From the NCBI RefSeq assembly GCF_029338395.1, contig NZ_CP119809.1, positions 434,001-498,000 of the forward strand: 64,000 nucleotides of DNA. The letters run 5' to 3'. Origin of the DNA: Halorussus caseinilyticus (GTDB taxonomy: Archaea; Halobacteriota; Halobacteria; Halobacteriales; Haladaptataceae). Of this stretch, positions 34,723 through 43,860 are shown in pieces. The notes under the pieces are model-generated. The model saw only the letters and a list, made by a program, of their open reading frames with translations. It searched no databases and had not been told where the DNA came from. How positions within the stretch are numbered: position 1 is the stretch's first letter; every line of letters begins with the position of its first letter. A program made the position numbers and the translations under genes.

Positions 34723-35331
34723 CTACGGGTCGAACGAGATGAAACCGTCGGCTTGTGCGGCGAACGTCGCGGCGCTCTCGCCGAACGAGTCGGCGTACCG
34801 GACGAGCAAGGTGATGACGGTCTCGGGTTCCCGGACCGCGTAGCCGTCCTCGCGGTCCAGCAGGCCCGCCTCTTCGAGGCCAGCGGCGTACTTGCTTACG
34901 GTCGGTCTCGACACGTCTAGGGCCTCCGCGAGGTCACTGCCGGTGGCGTCGGGGTCGCGCAGTAACTCGATGAGCATCCCGCGGGGCGTGTCCCTGCGGA
35001 GGTAGCCCAGCGCGACTTGCTCGAACGGGGAGAACTGCTCGGCCGGGTAGAATCGACGGTAATCTCCGTCGCGGCGGCTTTCGACCACCTTCGCTTCGAG
35101 TAACTGTCGGAGGTGGTGCTGTGCTTCCCCGGTTCCCAGTTTGAGGTCGTCGCGGATTTTCGAGAAGTGCGCGCCCGGCGTGGTAGCGACGTAGCCCGCG
35201 ATGGCGTCTCGGGCCTCGCTCTCGCCGCCGTCGTCGCCGCCGAACTTGGCGAGCGGAGTCGCGGCCCCCAAGACCGCGAACCGGCGGAGGGTAGCCCGCT
35301 TATTTTCATCCACTTCGGAGCGCTCAACCAT
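34723..35331 (-). CDS. double winged-helix transcription regulator
   Basis: A 202-residue protein with two wHTH domains: residues 48-105 (GAHFSKIRDDLKLGTGEAQHHL) and about 118-180 (DPDATGSDLAEALDVSRPTVSKY, shown in part as SDLAEALDVSRPTVSKY). It resembles ArsR/MarR-like haloarchaeal regulators. A short charged N-terminus precedes a hydrophobic AVLGAATPLAKFG that could be a membrane-proximal helix. It is the first gene of a probable operon with the epimerase. Confidence 0.78.
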   Translation of the reverse strand: MVERSEVDENKRATLRRFAVLGAATPLAKFGGDDGGESEARDAIAGYVATTPGAHFSKIRDDLKLGTGEAQHHLRQLLEAKVVESRRDGDYRRFYPAEQFSPFEQVALGYLRRDTPRGMLIELLRDPDATGSDLAEALDVSRPTVSKYAAGLEEAGLLDREDGYAVREPETVITLLVRYADSFGESAATFAAQADGFISFDP

Positions 35332-35435
35332 CTACAAGCAAAGGGTCGTGACCGAGGATTAAAACACCTTCGGCTTGCGAGTCGGTCGCATGGGTGAGAA
35401 GTCAGCGCCGGGTCCCAGAGGGTCTCTCGCGCCGG

Positions 35436-35618
35436 TCAGGGGACGGACGGCGAGTCGTCGTCTCGGTCGTCGGTCACGATTCTCGTCAGGACGCCGCCAC
35501 AGCGACGGCAGTCCTCGGCCCAGTCGTCGTGACCCACGCCGCAGTGGGCGCACTCGTAGATACTCTCGGCGTCGGGACCGGAGAGCGCGTCTTCGACCGC
35601 TCTCCGAAAGTCACCCAT
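35436..35618 (-). CDS. small zinc-finger protein (CxxC pair)
   Basis: A 60-residue acidic protein beginning MGDFRRAVEDAL with one zinc ribbon, CAHCGVGHDDWAEDCRRCG (Cys at about 30, 33, 44 and 47). Haloarchaea have many such one-domain zinc proteins. The ATG at 35618 is chosen because codons before it are Arg/Thr-rich shadows. Function unknown. Confidence 0.72.
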   Translation of the reverse strand: MGDFRRAVEDALSGPDAESIYECAHCGVGHDDWAEDCRRCGGVLTRIVTDDRDDDSPSVP

Positions 35619-35891
35619 CTGCGGCCTCCCGCCGGTCGGGATTCGGGTGTCGGTCGAGTCTCGCGTGTCGGCCGGAATTCGGGTCGGCACTCGACTCCGT
35701 GTTGCTACTCGTCGGGTTCGGTTCCTCGATTGCGTTCTCGCGTGCCATAGTACGTCGGCGCGGCGGTCACGTCGGACTCGCCGCACTACTCGTCGCCACT
35801 CCCGACGCCGAGTAATATCTTTTTAAAAATACGTCGATATATCGGTTTCAGAGTGAATATTCTGCGGGAAAGAAGCCAATTTGGTCCCGAT

Positions 35892-37049
35892 TCACTTCTC
35901 TAGCTCGGCGTCCATCTCGGCTTCAACGTCTTCGACACCGGGGGCATCCTCGTCCATCTCTTCGATTACCTCGTCGGCGCTCTTGATGTTGGCGGGGTCT
36001 TCGCCCTCCTTGATGGCCTGTGCCTCTTTTTCCATCGCTTCCACGTCCATCTCGGCTTCCTCGTCTATCTGACCCAGAATCTCCTCGATGTTGTCGAGAC
36101 CGATGAGTTCGCGGGTCTCCTCGTCGAAGTCGAGGCTGTCGAGTTCGCCGTTGTCTTCTTTCACGTCGCTCCCGGTGAGGTGCTTGCCGTAGCGCCCGAC
36201 CAACGAGGAGAGTTCCTGCGGGAGGACGAACGTCGTGGACTCGCCCTGCCCGATGGATTCGAGCGTCTCCATCCCCTTGTCGATGACCGCGCGTTCGCCC
36301 ATCGACTCGGCGGATTTGGCGCGCAGGACGGTCGAAACCGCGTCACCTTGGGCTTCCAGAATCTGGCTCTGCTTCTCGCCCTGCGCTCGGATGATGTTCG
36401 ACTGCTTGTCACCTTCGGCGGTCTCGATGGCGCTCCGGCGCTCGCCCTGCGCTTCCAGAATCATGGCGCGGCGCTTGCGCTCCGCGGAGGTCTGTTGCTC
36501 CATCGCCTGCTGGACATCCTTGCTCGGGTTGACCTCGCGGACTTCGACGCTCTCGACGCGGATTCCCCACTCGTCGGTGGGTTCGTCCAGCTCGCGGCGG
36601 ATTTTCGCGTTTATCTCTTGGCGCTTGTTGAGCGTGTCGTCTAGTTCCATGTCGCCCAGCACCGCACGGAGGGTGGTCTGGGCGAGGTTCGAGACGGCGC
36701 GCTTGTAGTCCTCGACTTCGAGGAACGCCTTCTTCGCGTCCATCACCTTGATGTAGACCACGGCGTCGGCCGTCACCGGCGAGTTGTCGCGGGTGATGGC
36801 CTCTTGGCGGGGCACGTCCAAGGTCTGGGTCCGCATGTCGAAGCGGTGAGTCGCGCTGACGAACGGCGGTACGAAGTTGATACCGGGTTCGAGGAGTTTC
36901 CGGTACTCGCCGAACACCGTCAGCGCGCGCTTCTCGGTCGCGTCCACGATTTCGACCGACTGCCAGATGGTGATGACTGCCAACGCGAGAATCAGCAGAG
37001 CGACTACGGTGAAGCCACCCACCGGGGCGGCCTGTAGTGGAACCAACAT
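35892..37049 (-). CDS. SPFH/band 7 membrane protein (stomatin-like)
   Basis: A 385-residue protein with a membrane helix at about 12-33, a band 7 domain (about 35-240, KRALTVFGEYRKLLEPGINF), and a long coiled coil with Ala/Glu/Gln-rich sequence (AQGERRSAIETAEGDKQSNI). The C-terminal 130 residues are very acidic. Stomatin-like proteins scaffold membrane microdomains and commonly pair with a NfeD protein; here NfeD lies 67 bases upstream on the same strand, so a two-gene unit is likely. Confidence 0.88.
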   Translation of the reverse strand: MLVPLQAAPVGGFTVVALLILALAVITIWQSVEIVDATEKRALTVFGEYRKLLEPGINFVPPFVSATHRFDMRTQTLDVPRQEAITRDNSPVTADAVVYIKVMDAKKAFLEVEDYKRAVSNLAQTTLRAVLGDMELDDTLNKRQEINAKIRRELDEPTDEWGIRVESVEVREVNPSKDVQQAMEQQTSAERKRRAMILEAQGERRSAIETAEGDKQSNIIRAQGEKQSQILEAQGDAVSTVLRAKSAESMGERAVIDKGMETLESIGQGESTTFVLPQELSSLVGRYGKHLTGSDVKEDNGELDSLDFDEETRELIGLDNIEEILGQIDEEAEMDVEAMEKEAQAIKEGEDPANIKSADEVIEEMDEDAPGVEDVEAEMDAELEK

Positions 37050-37116
37050 AGTGTGAGTGTTAGCAAGAACGAATGTTAAGCGTTCCCCTCACCGTCGCCC
37101 GGACGACGTAATTTTA

Positions 37117-37674
37117 TCAGGCTCCTTCGGTGTCGGTCTCCCGTTCGCTCTCGGGGTCGGCGTCCACGCGCTGTCGGCCCTTCCGTAGTTCGCGGTCGAT
37201 GGGGTCCTCGATGGCCTCCAACGCTTCGACGGTGACGACGTTGCCGCCGCCGGGGTCCACGACCATGACCTCCGTCCCCTCCGGAATCTCGTCGCGGACG
37301 CTCCGCGCGGCGTAGTAGGGGTTGAAACCGCCCTCGTGGAGTTTGATTTGGCCATCGTGGGGCGAGACCCGTTCGGTGACGCGGCCGGTCTGTCCTTTCA
37401 GCGAGTCGGAGTCGCGCGTGCGCGCGACGCCTTTCCCGCCGTAGAGGTCCAACTCGCGGTAGGCGTACAGCGACGCCGCGCCGAACCCGAGGACCAGCGC
37501 CGCCAACACGAGCGGCGAGGCGGCCGGTCCCAGCGCGAGTCCGACGAGTCCCGCGAGTGCGAGCGCGACGCCGAGGACGATGAAGTGCGCGCCCGGAATC
37601 AGCGCCTCGGCTATCGCCAACCCGATGCCCGCGACGAGGAGCAACAGCGGGAGCGAGTCCAACAGCGGTGCCAT
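37117..37674 (-). CDS. NfeD-family membrane protein
   Basis: A 185-residue protein: membrane helices at about 5-20, 25-50 and 55-75, then a soluble OB-fold (about 95-150, KGQTGRVTERVSPHDGQIKL and GTEVMVVDPGGG). NfeD proteins with an OB fold partner with band 7 proteins. It lies upstream of the band 7 gene in the same direction. The ATG at 37674 trims an unlikely extension. Confidence 0.85.
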   Translation of the reverse strand: MAPLLDSLPLLLLVAGIGLAIAEALIPGAHFIVLGVALALAGLVGLALGPAASPLVLAALVLGFGAASLYAYRELDLYGGKGVARTRDSDSLKGQTGRVTERVSPHDGQIKLHEGGFNPYYAARSVRDEIPEGTEVMVVDPGGGNVVTVEALEAIEDPIDRELRKGRQRVDADPESERETDTEGA

Positions 37675-37898
37675 GTCTACGTCTTGGAATCCCGACCGGT
37701 TAACGTTTTGCAGTCGGGGCGGGGTTCCCGACCGATTCGGACACCCCAACGGCGAGTGACGCGCTGAGACTTTGAGACAGAAAAATACGTCCTAAAGAAA
37801 TCTAAAGCATTGCCAAAGAAATAATTTTATTTCCCTCGGCGCGAGAGGACCCGACGCTCCCCGGACCGCGGCGACCCGAGCAAGGAGTCCGCGAACGA

Positions 37899-38069
37899 CT
37901 ATCCGGCCAGCAGGACGATTCGAGCGAAGACGAACAGCATCGTACCGACGCCGAGAGCAACGAAGAAGGCGTTCTCGGCCGTCGGCGACCCCGGTTCCAG
38001 CGGGTCCGGTTCTCGGGGTTCGTAGCCGTCTTCGCCAACTTCGTCGGTGTCGTACTTCCAGTCCGACAT
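37899..38069 (-). CDS. single-helix membrane protein (DUF7312)
   Basis: A 56-residue protein with an acidic N-terminal half (YDTDEVGEDGYEPREPDPL) and one C-terminal membrane helix (ENAFFVALGVGTMLFVFARI). I recognise the haloarchaeal DUF7312 pattern. Function unknown. The start is the ATG at 38069. Confidence 0.65.
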   Translation of the reverse strand: MSDWKYDTDEVGEDGYEPREPDPLEPGSPTAENAFFVALGVGTMLFVFARIVLLAG

Positions 38070-38184
38070 GGCCGTGGGTACGTACCCCACCGGCAAAAGG
38101 ATTGGCTACGGAGACTCCGGCGCGTTCACGTCGATTCGCTGTGGACTACTACCGTCAGTGACCGAGGGAGTCGGGACCGTGAAC

Positions 38185-38386
38185 GCCCAGAAAGCCCCCG
38201 CCCGGTCGCCGCCGGAAGACGGTCCTGCTCACTACGTTGCGCGGGCGTGCGACTTCCGAGGCCTGCGTCGCTTCGCTCCGCAGACGGCCGCTCTGCGGGA
38301 TATTCTCGCTCGCTTCGCTCGCTCGAATAGTGCCCGCAGAGACGACCACGGTAAACGCGAGCGGGCGGCCCCTTTATCCCACCCCG
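38185..38386 (-). ncRNA. dispersed family-1 structured element, copy C
   Basis: Exact reverse complement of 29902-30103 over 202 bp as read by eye. On the minus strand it lies 98 bases 3' of the pyk stop, in the pyk direction. Two 13-nt direct repeats (GGTTCACCGAGCG, plus-strand 38393-38405 and 38418-38430) stand at its 5' side, as in copy A. Overlapping reading frames with Ser/Arg-rich products are not coding. Confidence 0.7.
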
Positions 38387-38484
38387 TGGACTGGTTCACC
38401 GAGCGTTACTGGTGGTCGGTTCACCGAGCGCACGCTCCCCCGGTCGTCGCACCGAAAGCCGACGAAAGACGCTCAGAGGTCCGA

Positions 38485-40248
38485 TTACGGCCGTTCGGCG
38501 TGGGTCACGTCGCCCTCGTAGACCACGCCGCGCTCGGCGTCTAGGGTCACTTCGTCGCCGTCCCGGATGGTCGGGTCGAGGGGTGCGCCGCTGACCATCG
38601 GGATGTCGAGTTCTCGCGCGACCATCGCGGGGTAGCCAGTCATCCCCGGCCGTGCGTCCACGATGCCGACGAGTTTCTCGGGGTCGCCCGTGAACTCGCC
38701 GTCGAAGTCTGGTTCGATAGCCAGAATCGACCCGTGGGGCACGTCCGAGAGGTCGCCGTCCGCGGTCCGGACGACCGACCCCGCGACTCGACCCCGGACG
38801 ACGCTTCGGCCGGTCGCAATCGTCTCGGCCGCGACGTGGACCTTGAGCATGTTGGTCGTGCTGGTGCCGTCGAGTTCCGACATCATCCCCGAGACCACGA
38901 CCACGGTGTCGCCGCTGTCGGCCACGCCCGCGTCGAGTGCCGCCTGCACCGAGTCGTCGATGATGGTGTCGATGGTCTCGGCGACGCGGGTGTACTGGGC
39001 GTTGACGCCCCACGACAGCGCGAGCTGGCGGCGCACCTCGTCGTTGGGCGTGGTGGCGACGACCGGCACCTGCGGGCGGAACTTCGAGATTTTGAGTGCG
39101 GTGTAGCCGGATTCGGAGGCCGCGACGATGGCCGACGCGCCGATGTCCCGCGCGAGGTAGCGCGCCGACCGCGCGAGCGCGTCCGTCCGGGCGTCCTCTG
39201 CCGCGGGCACGCGCTGTTCCCGAATCTCGTCGTACTCGCCGCTCTCCTCGACTTCGCGGACGATGCGGTCCATCGTCTCCACGACCCGTACCGGGTCGTC
39301 GCCGATTGCGGTCTCGCCCGACAGCATCACGGCGTCGGTGCCGTCCAGCACCGCGTTCGCCACGTCGGACGCCTCCGCGCGCGTGGGCCTGCGAGCGTGG
39401 ACCATCGAATCTAGCATCTCGGTCGCGGTGATGACCGGGACGCCAGCGTTCTGGCAGGTGTGGATGATGCGCTTTTGAATCATCGGTACGTCTTCGAGCG
39501 GACACTCGACGCCGAGGTCCCCGCGCGCGACCATCACGCCGTAGGCCGCGCCCACGATTTCCTCCAGATTGTCCACCGCGCCGCGGCGCTCGATTTTGGC
39601 GACGATGGGAATGTCCGCGCCCAACTCCTCCAGCACTTGGTTGACCGCCAGCACGTCGTCGGCGCTCCGGACGAAACTCGCGGCCACGAAGTCGGCGTCC
39701 TTCTCGGCGGCGAGTTCGAGGTCCCGGCGGTCCTTCTCGGTCACTACGTCCAAGTCGAGGTCCACGCCCGGAACGTTGACGCCCTTCCGACTGCTCAGGT
39801 CGCCCCCCGAATCGACGTGGGCGACGACCACGCCCTCGCCGTCCGACCCGTCTTCGACTTCCTCGACGGTGGTCTCGATGCGGCCGTCGTCCAACAGCAC
39901 TTTGTCGCCCGGTTCGACGTTGGTGATGGAGTAGCTCAGACCGACTTCCTCGGGCGTGGCGGTGTCGCCTCTCACGAACCGGACGGTCGAACCCGTTTCG
40001 AGGTGAACTGGTTCGTCGGTCTCGGCGGTCCGAATCTCCGGGCCTTGCAGGTCTACCATCACCGCGAGGGGGTCGGAAGTCGTCTCGTCTACTTCTCGAA
40101 CGTGGTCGATGAGTTCGGCGCGGTCCTCCCGAGTCCCGTGACTCGCGTTGAGTCGAGCGACTGTCATCCCCGCGTCGGCCAACTCCCGGATGGTGCGCCG
40201 GGAGTCGGAGGCGGGTCCCAGCGTACAGACGATTTTGGCGTTTCTCAT
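38485..40248 (-). CDS. pyk: pyruvate kinase with extra C-terminal domain
   Basis: Converts PEP and ADP to pyruvate and ATP; 587 residues. Domain order: barrel start MRNAKIVCTLGPAS, B domain (about 72-170), the active-site signature IVAKIERRGAVDN and GVMVARGDLGVE, MLDSMVHARRPTRAEASDVANAV-type segment (first 20), and the allosteric C domain to about 470. A further ~110 residues resemble the PEP-utiliser swivel domain (GMTGYPAMVARELDIPMVSG), but the phosphorylatable His is replaced by Tyr, so it cannot carry phosphate. The ATG at 40248 is preferred. Confidence 0.95.
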   Translation of the reverse strand: MRNAKIVCTLGPASDSRRTIRELADAGMTVARLNASHGTREDRAELIDHVREVDETTSDPLAVMVDLQGPEIRTAETDEPVHLETGSTVRFVRGDTATPEEVGLSYSITNVEPGDKVLLDDGRIETTVEEVEDGSDGEGVVVAHVDSGGDLSSRKGVNVPGVDLDLDVVTEKDRRDLELAAEKDADFVAASFVRSADDVLAVNQVLEELGADIPIVAKIERRGAVDNLEEIVGAAYGVMVARGDLGVECPLEDVPMIQKRIIHTCQNAGVPVITATEMLDSMVHARRPTRAEASDVANAVLDGTDAVMLSGETAIGDDPVRVVETMDRIVREVEESGEYDEIREQRVPAAEDARTDALARSARYLARDIGASAIVAASESGYTALKISKFRPQVPVVATTPNDEVRRQLALSWGVNAQYTRVAETIDTIIDDSVQAALDAGVADSGDTVVVVSGMMSELDGTSTTNMLKVHVAAETIATGRSVVRGRVAGSVVRTADGDLSDVPHGSILAIEPDFDGEFTGDPEKLVGIVDARPGMTGYPAMVARELDIPMVSGAPLDPTIRDGDEVTLDAERGVVYEGDVTHAERP

Positions 40249-40356
40249 GGGTCCGGGTAAGTGCGACCGGGCCAAAAACCCCAGTGAATGCACTTCAGGA
40301 TTCACTCGGTTCCGAGTTGTCCCCTCGACGACCGGAAGTTCCACTAGCCACAACCC

Positions 40357-40365
40357 CTTATTGCA
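40357..40365 (+). promoter_or_regulatory. TATA box for the GYD gene
   Basis: CCTTATTGC, 22-30 bases upstream of the ATG at 40387, consistent with a leaderless mRNA. Confidence 0.45.
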
Positions 40366-40386
40366 TCGCTCTCCAAAGAGATAGAT

Positions 40387-40671
40387 ATGCCAGAGTACGC
40401 CTCCCTCGTTGACGTGCGCACGGACTTCCAGAACGCGCAGGAACTCACGTCGGTGTGGGGCGACATCCGGTCGGACCTCGAGAGCCAGAACGCCGACCTG
40501 AAACACACCTACGCTATCCTCGGCGAGTACGACTTCCTCGTCATCATGGAGGCCCCCGACCGCGACGCGGCGTATCAGGCCGGAGTCGCACTAGAGCGCC
40601 ACGGGTTAGACGCCCAGACGATGGAGATTATCCCGACCGAAGAACTCGCGCAGGTCGTAGACGACCATTGA
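40387..40671 (+). CDS. GYD domain protein
   Basis: A 94-residue dimeric alpha/beta-barrel-like protein (MPEYASLVDVRTDFQNAQEL), with the GEYDFLVIMEAPD strand that gives the GYD domain its name. GYD proteins have no fixed role; some are co-regulated with carbon metabolism. It lies between pyk and the Tat protein, divergent from pyk. Confidence 0.85.
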   Translation: MPEYASLVDVRTDFQNAQELTSVWGDIRSDLESQNADLKHTYAILGEYDFLVIMEAPDRDAAYQAGVALERHGLDAQTMEIIPTEELAQVVDDH

Positions 40672-40722
40672 ATCGGTTCCACGAGAAAAAAGACGGTCCG
40701 GATTCCGGGCGGCGCGGCGGAT

Positions 40723-41316
40723 TTAGATGTCGTGCGAGACGGTGACGGAGTACCCGTCGGTGGCACTCGCGCTGATGGCGTAGATGGTGCCGTCGAGGTA
40801 GTAACTGTCGGTGTCGCTGAAGCCGAGGGTGCCGTCGCAGGTGTCGTCGCTCACGCTGTCGGTGGATTCGAGGTTGCTGTAGTCGTCTCGCATGTCTTGG
40901 CTCGCCTTGACCCAGTAGGTGGAGTCTCCGCCACCTTCGATGTCGAGTCGGCCGCCGAGGTTGATGCCGTTGGGGTTAGCGACCTCTAGCCACACGTCGC
41001 CGCGGAGGATGGCGGCCGTCACCTGTCCGGTGAAGGTGTACTCGTCGCGGTCGCCGTCGCTGAGGTCGCCGCTGATTCGGGACTTGCTGGAACCGCTATC
41101 GACTTCATCACCGCTTTCGAGGGTACTGCTGACGCCCGACGCGCCCGTGTCGTTGACGTAGACCGTGTAGCTACCGCTTCCGCCGTTGCTTTCCAGAATG
41201 AGTTTCTGGTCGGCCGCGGCCGCGGTACCGGCGCTGGCGAGGACGCCACCGCCGACGGTCGTCGTAAGCGCTGCCTTCTTCAGAAATGCTCGTCGGTTGG
41301 AGGTTTCTCGGGTCAT
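40723..41316 (-). CDS. Tat-secreted protein, function unknown
   Basis: A 197-residue protein with a Tat signal (NRRAFLKKAALTTTVGGGV, residues 7-25). The mature part is Gly/Ser/Asp-rich with beta strands (YTFTGQVTAAILRGDVWLEV) and resembles haloarchaeal secreted proteins of the beta-sandwich type. No catalytic motif. Two Cys are absent except near the end (DTCDG), so disulfides are not the stabiliser. Confidence 0.7.
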   Translation of the reverse strand: MTRETSNRRAFLKKAALTTTVGGGVLASAGTAAAADQKLILESNGGSGSYTVYVNDTGASGVSSTLESGDEVDSGSSKSRISGDLSDGDRDEYTFTGQVTAAILRGDVWLEVANPNGINLGGRLDIEGGGDSTYWVKASQDMRDDYSNLESTDSVSDDTCDGTLGFSDTDSYYLDGTIYAISASATDGYSVTVSHDI

Positions 41317-41520
41317 GGGGACTGCATTCGGGAAAATAAGTGTGAACTACTTAACCTATTATATTTCTAACTAGTAGTGGAACGTATCTCATCCCTCGAA
41401 GTGCGTAATCTCAATAAACTAGTTAAAATTCTATAATTTAGTATTTGAACTTTGCGCGGGTCGGCGACCCTCGCGCTCGACTTTTATTGTCCCGCGCGTC
41501 GAACCCGAACCGGGATTCAG

Positions 41521-43860
41521 ATGGGGGACAACCAGTTCGTCCGTTCGCTCGACACGCTCGGTTCCGACGACCTGCCGCAGGTCGGCGGCAAGAGCGCCAA
41601 TCTGGGGGAACTCACCCGACTCGACGTGCCGGTTCTGCCGGGGTTCACGACGACTGCCGACGGGTACGACCACTACCTCGACGCCGCGGACCTACGCGAT
41701 GACCTCCGGGACGCCCTCGCGGGTCTCGACCCCGACGACGTGTCGGACTTGCAGGACCGGGGAAGACGGGTCCGAAACATGGTCGCGTCCGCCGAGATGC
41801 CCGACGACCTCCGCCGGTCGATAGTCGAGGCCTACCGGCGACTCGGCGACGAGGCGGGCGAGGCGAACCCGCGGGTCGCGGTCCGGAGTTCCGCCACGGC
41901 CGAGGACCTGCCGACCGCCTCGTTCGCGGGCCAACAGGAGACGTTCCTGAACGTGACGGGCGAAGACGAACTCGTGGACGCGGTGAAACGCTGTTACGCC
42001 TCGCTGTTCACCGACCGGGCCATCACTTACCGCGAGGACCGGGACTTCGACCACTTCGACGTGAAACTCGCCTGCCCGGTCCAGTCGATGGGTCGCCCCG
42101 ACGCCGACCGGGGTTGCTCGGGCGTCGCGTTCACCATCGACCCGGACACCGGGTTCGAGAACGTCGTGGTCGTGGAGGCGGCCTACGGACTCGGCGAACT
42201 CCTCGTGCAGGGCGAGGTCACGCCCGACCGGTACACGGTGTTCAAACCGACGAACGGAATCCTCGAACGCGAACGCGGCGAGAAGGCCGTCCGGATGGTG
42301 TGGCGCGGCGACGAGAACGCCGTCGAGGACGTGCCCGAACCCGACCGCAAGCGGTACGCGCTGGACGACGACCGAATCCGGGAACTCGCAACCTATTGCG
42401 GACGCATCGAGGACCACTTCGACCGCCCGATGGACGTGGAGTGGTTGTTAGACGGCGAACGCGACGAACTATACGTGGTGCAGGCCCGCCCCGAGACGGT
42501 CCACGCCAGCGCACCCGAACGCGCCGTCAGGACCTACGAGTTGACCGGCGACGCCGACCCGAGCGTCGCCGTCGCGGAGGGGGTCGCGGTCGGCAACCAA
42601 GTCGGCACCGGCCGGGTCCGGATTCTGACCCACCTCTCGGAGATGGACCGGTTCGAGGCGGGCGACGTTCTCGTCACTGACTCGACCGACCCCGACTGGG
42701 AACCCGTGATGCGGAAGGCGGCGGCCATCGTCACCGAACGCGGCGGCAAGACCTCTCACGCCGCCATCGTCTCGCGGGAACTCGGGATTCCGGCCATCGT
42801 GGGGGCCGAGCGCGCGACCAAGGCACTCCGCGACGGCGACCCGGTGACGGTGGACTGCACCGAAGCGAAGGGGCGAGTCTACGAGGGGGAACTCGACTAC
42901 GAGGTCCACGAGGAGCGACTGGACGAGATTCCCGACACCGAGGCGGACGTGATGCTCGTGTTGGGCGACCCCGAACGCGCGTTCTCGCTCGCCCGACTCC
43001 CGGTGGACGGCGTGGGTCTCGCCCGCGAGGAGTTCATCGTTACGTCGGCAATCGGCGACCACCCGCTGTACGCCATCGAACGGGGTCAAGCCGACCGATT
43101 CGTCGAGGGCCTGCGGACCGGGGTCGCCAAAATCGCGGCGGCGTTCTACCCGGACCCGGTGGTCGTCCGTCTCAGCGACTTCAAGACCGACGAGTACCGC
43201 AACCTCCGGGGCGGGACACGCTACGAACCCGAGGAAGCGAACCCGATGCTCGGGTGGCGTGGGGCCTCGCGCTACTACGACCCCGACTTTCGGGCGGCCT
43301 TCGAGTTGGAGTGTGAGGCCCTCCGACAGGTCCGCGAGGACGTTGGTCTGGACAACCTCGTGCTGTTGGTTCCGTTCTGCCGGACGCCCGACGAGGGCCG
43401 GAAGGTGCTGGACCTGTTGGCCGAGTTCGGTCTCGACACCGACGCCATCGACGTGTACGCGATGGCGGAACTTCCGTCGAACGTCGTCCGGGCCGACGAC
43501 TTCGCCGACGTGTTCGACGGCTTTTCGGTCGGGTCGAACGACCTGACCCAACTCGTCCTCGGCATCGACCGCAACTCGGCGAAACTCGCGGACCTGTTCC
43601 GCGAGGACGACTCGGCCGTCAAGCGGTCGATTCGGTCGCTGGTCGAGTCGGCTCACGCCCACGACCCGCGCCGCCCGGTGGGAATCTGCGGCGACGCGCC
43701 TTCGACGGTGGAGGGGTACGTGGAATTCCTGCTGGACGCCGGACTCGACTCCATCTCGGTGACGCCCGACGTTGCCCTAGAGACCATCGTCCGCGTCGCG
43801 CAACTGGAGACCGAGCCATCCGACGGAGGGAACGGAGAACGCGACGGAGGGAACGCATAA
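41521..43860 (+). CDS. ppsA: phosphoenolpyruvate synthase, classic type (second copy)
   Basis: A 779-residue PEP synthase. It has VGGKSANLGELTRL (N-terminal), VRSSATAEDLPTASFAGQQ, the phosphorylated His in GGKTSHAAIVSREL (His 413), RLSDFKTDEYRNLRGGT (as in E. coli PpsA), NPMLGWRGASRY, VGSNDLTQLVL and GICGDAPS with the catalytic Cys. The RME motif of most members reads LAREEF here. The ATG at 41521 is about 32-40 bases after a CTTTTATTG box. It is 1.2 kb from pyk, the opposing enzyme; co-regulation is likely. Confidence 0.92.
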   Translation: MGDNQFVRSLDTLGSDDLPQVGGKSANLGELTRLDVPVLPGFTTTADGYDHYLDAADLRDDLRDALAGLDPDDVSDLQDRGRRVRNMVASAEMPDDLRRSIVEAYRRLGDEAGEANPRVAVRSSATAEDLPTASFAGQQETFLNVTGEDELVDAVKRCYASLFTDRAITYREDRDFDHFDVKLACPVQSMGRPDADRGCSGVAFTIDPDTGFENVVVVEAAYGLGELLVQGEVTPDRYTVFKPTNGILERERGEKAVRMVWRGDENAVEDVPEPDRKRYALDDDRIRELATYCGRIEDHFDRPMDVEWLLDGERDELYVVQARPETVHASAPERAVRTYELTGDADPSVAVAEGVAVGNQVGTGRVRILTHLSEMDRFEAGDVLVTDSTDPDWEPVMRKAAAIVTERGGKTSHAAIVSRELGIPAIVGAERATKALRDGDPVTVDCTEAKGRVYEGELDYEVHEERLDEIPDTEADVMLVLGDPERAFSLARLPVDGVGLAREEFIVTSAIGDHPLYAIERGQADRFVEGLRTGVAKIAAAFYPDPVVVRLSDFKTDEYRNLRGGTRYEPEEANPMLGWRGASRYYDPDFRAAFELECEALRQVREDVGLDNLVLLVPFCRTPDEGRKVLDLLAEFGLDTDAIDVYAMAELPSNVVRADDFADVFDGFSVGSNDLTQLVLGIDRNSAKLADLFREDDSAVKRSIRSLVESAHAHDPRRPVGICGDAPSTVEGYVEFLLDAGLDSISVTPDVALETIVRVAQLETEPSDGGNGERDGGNA

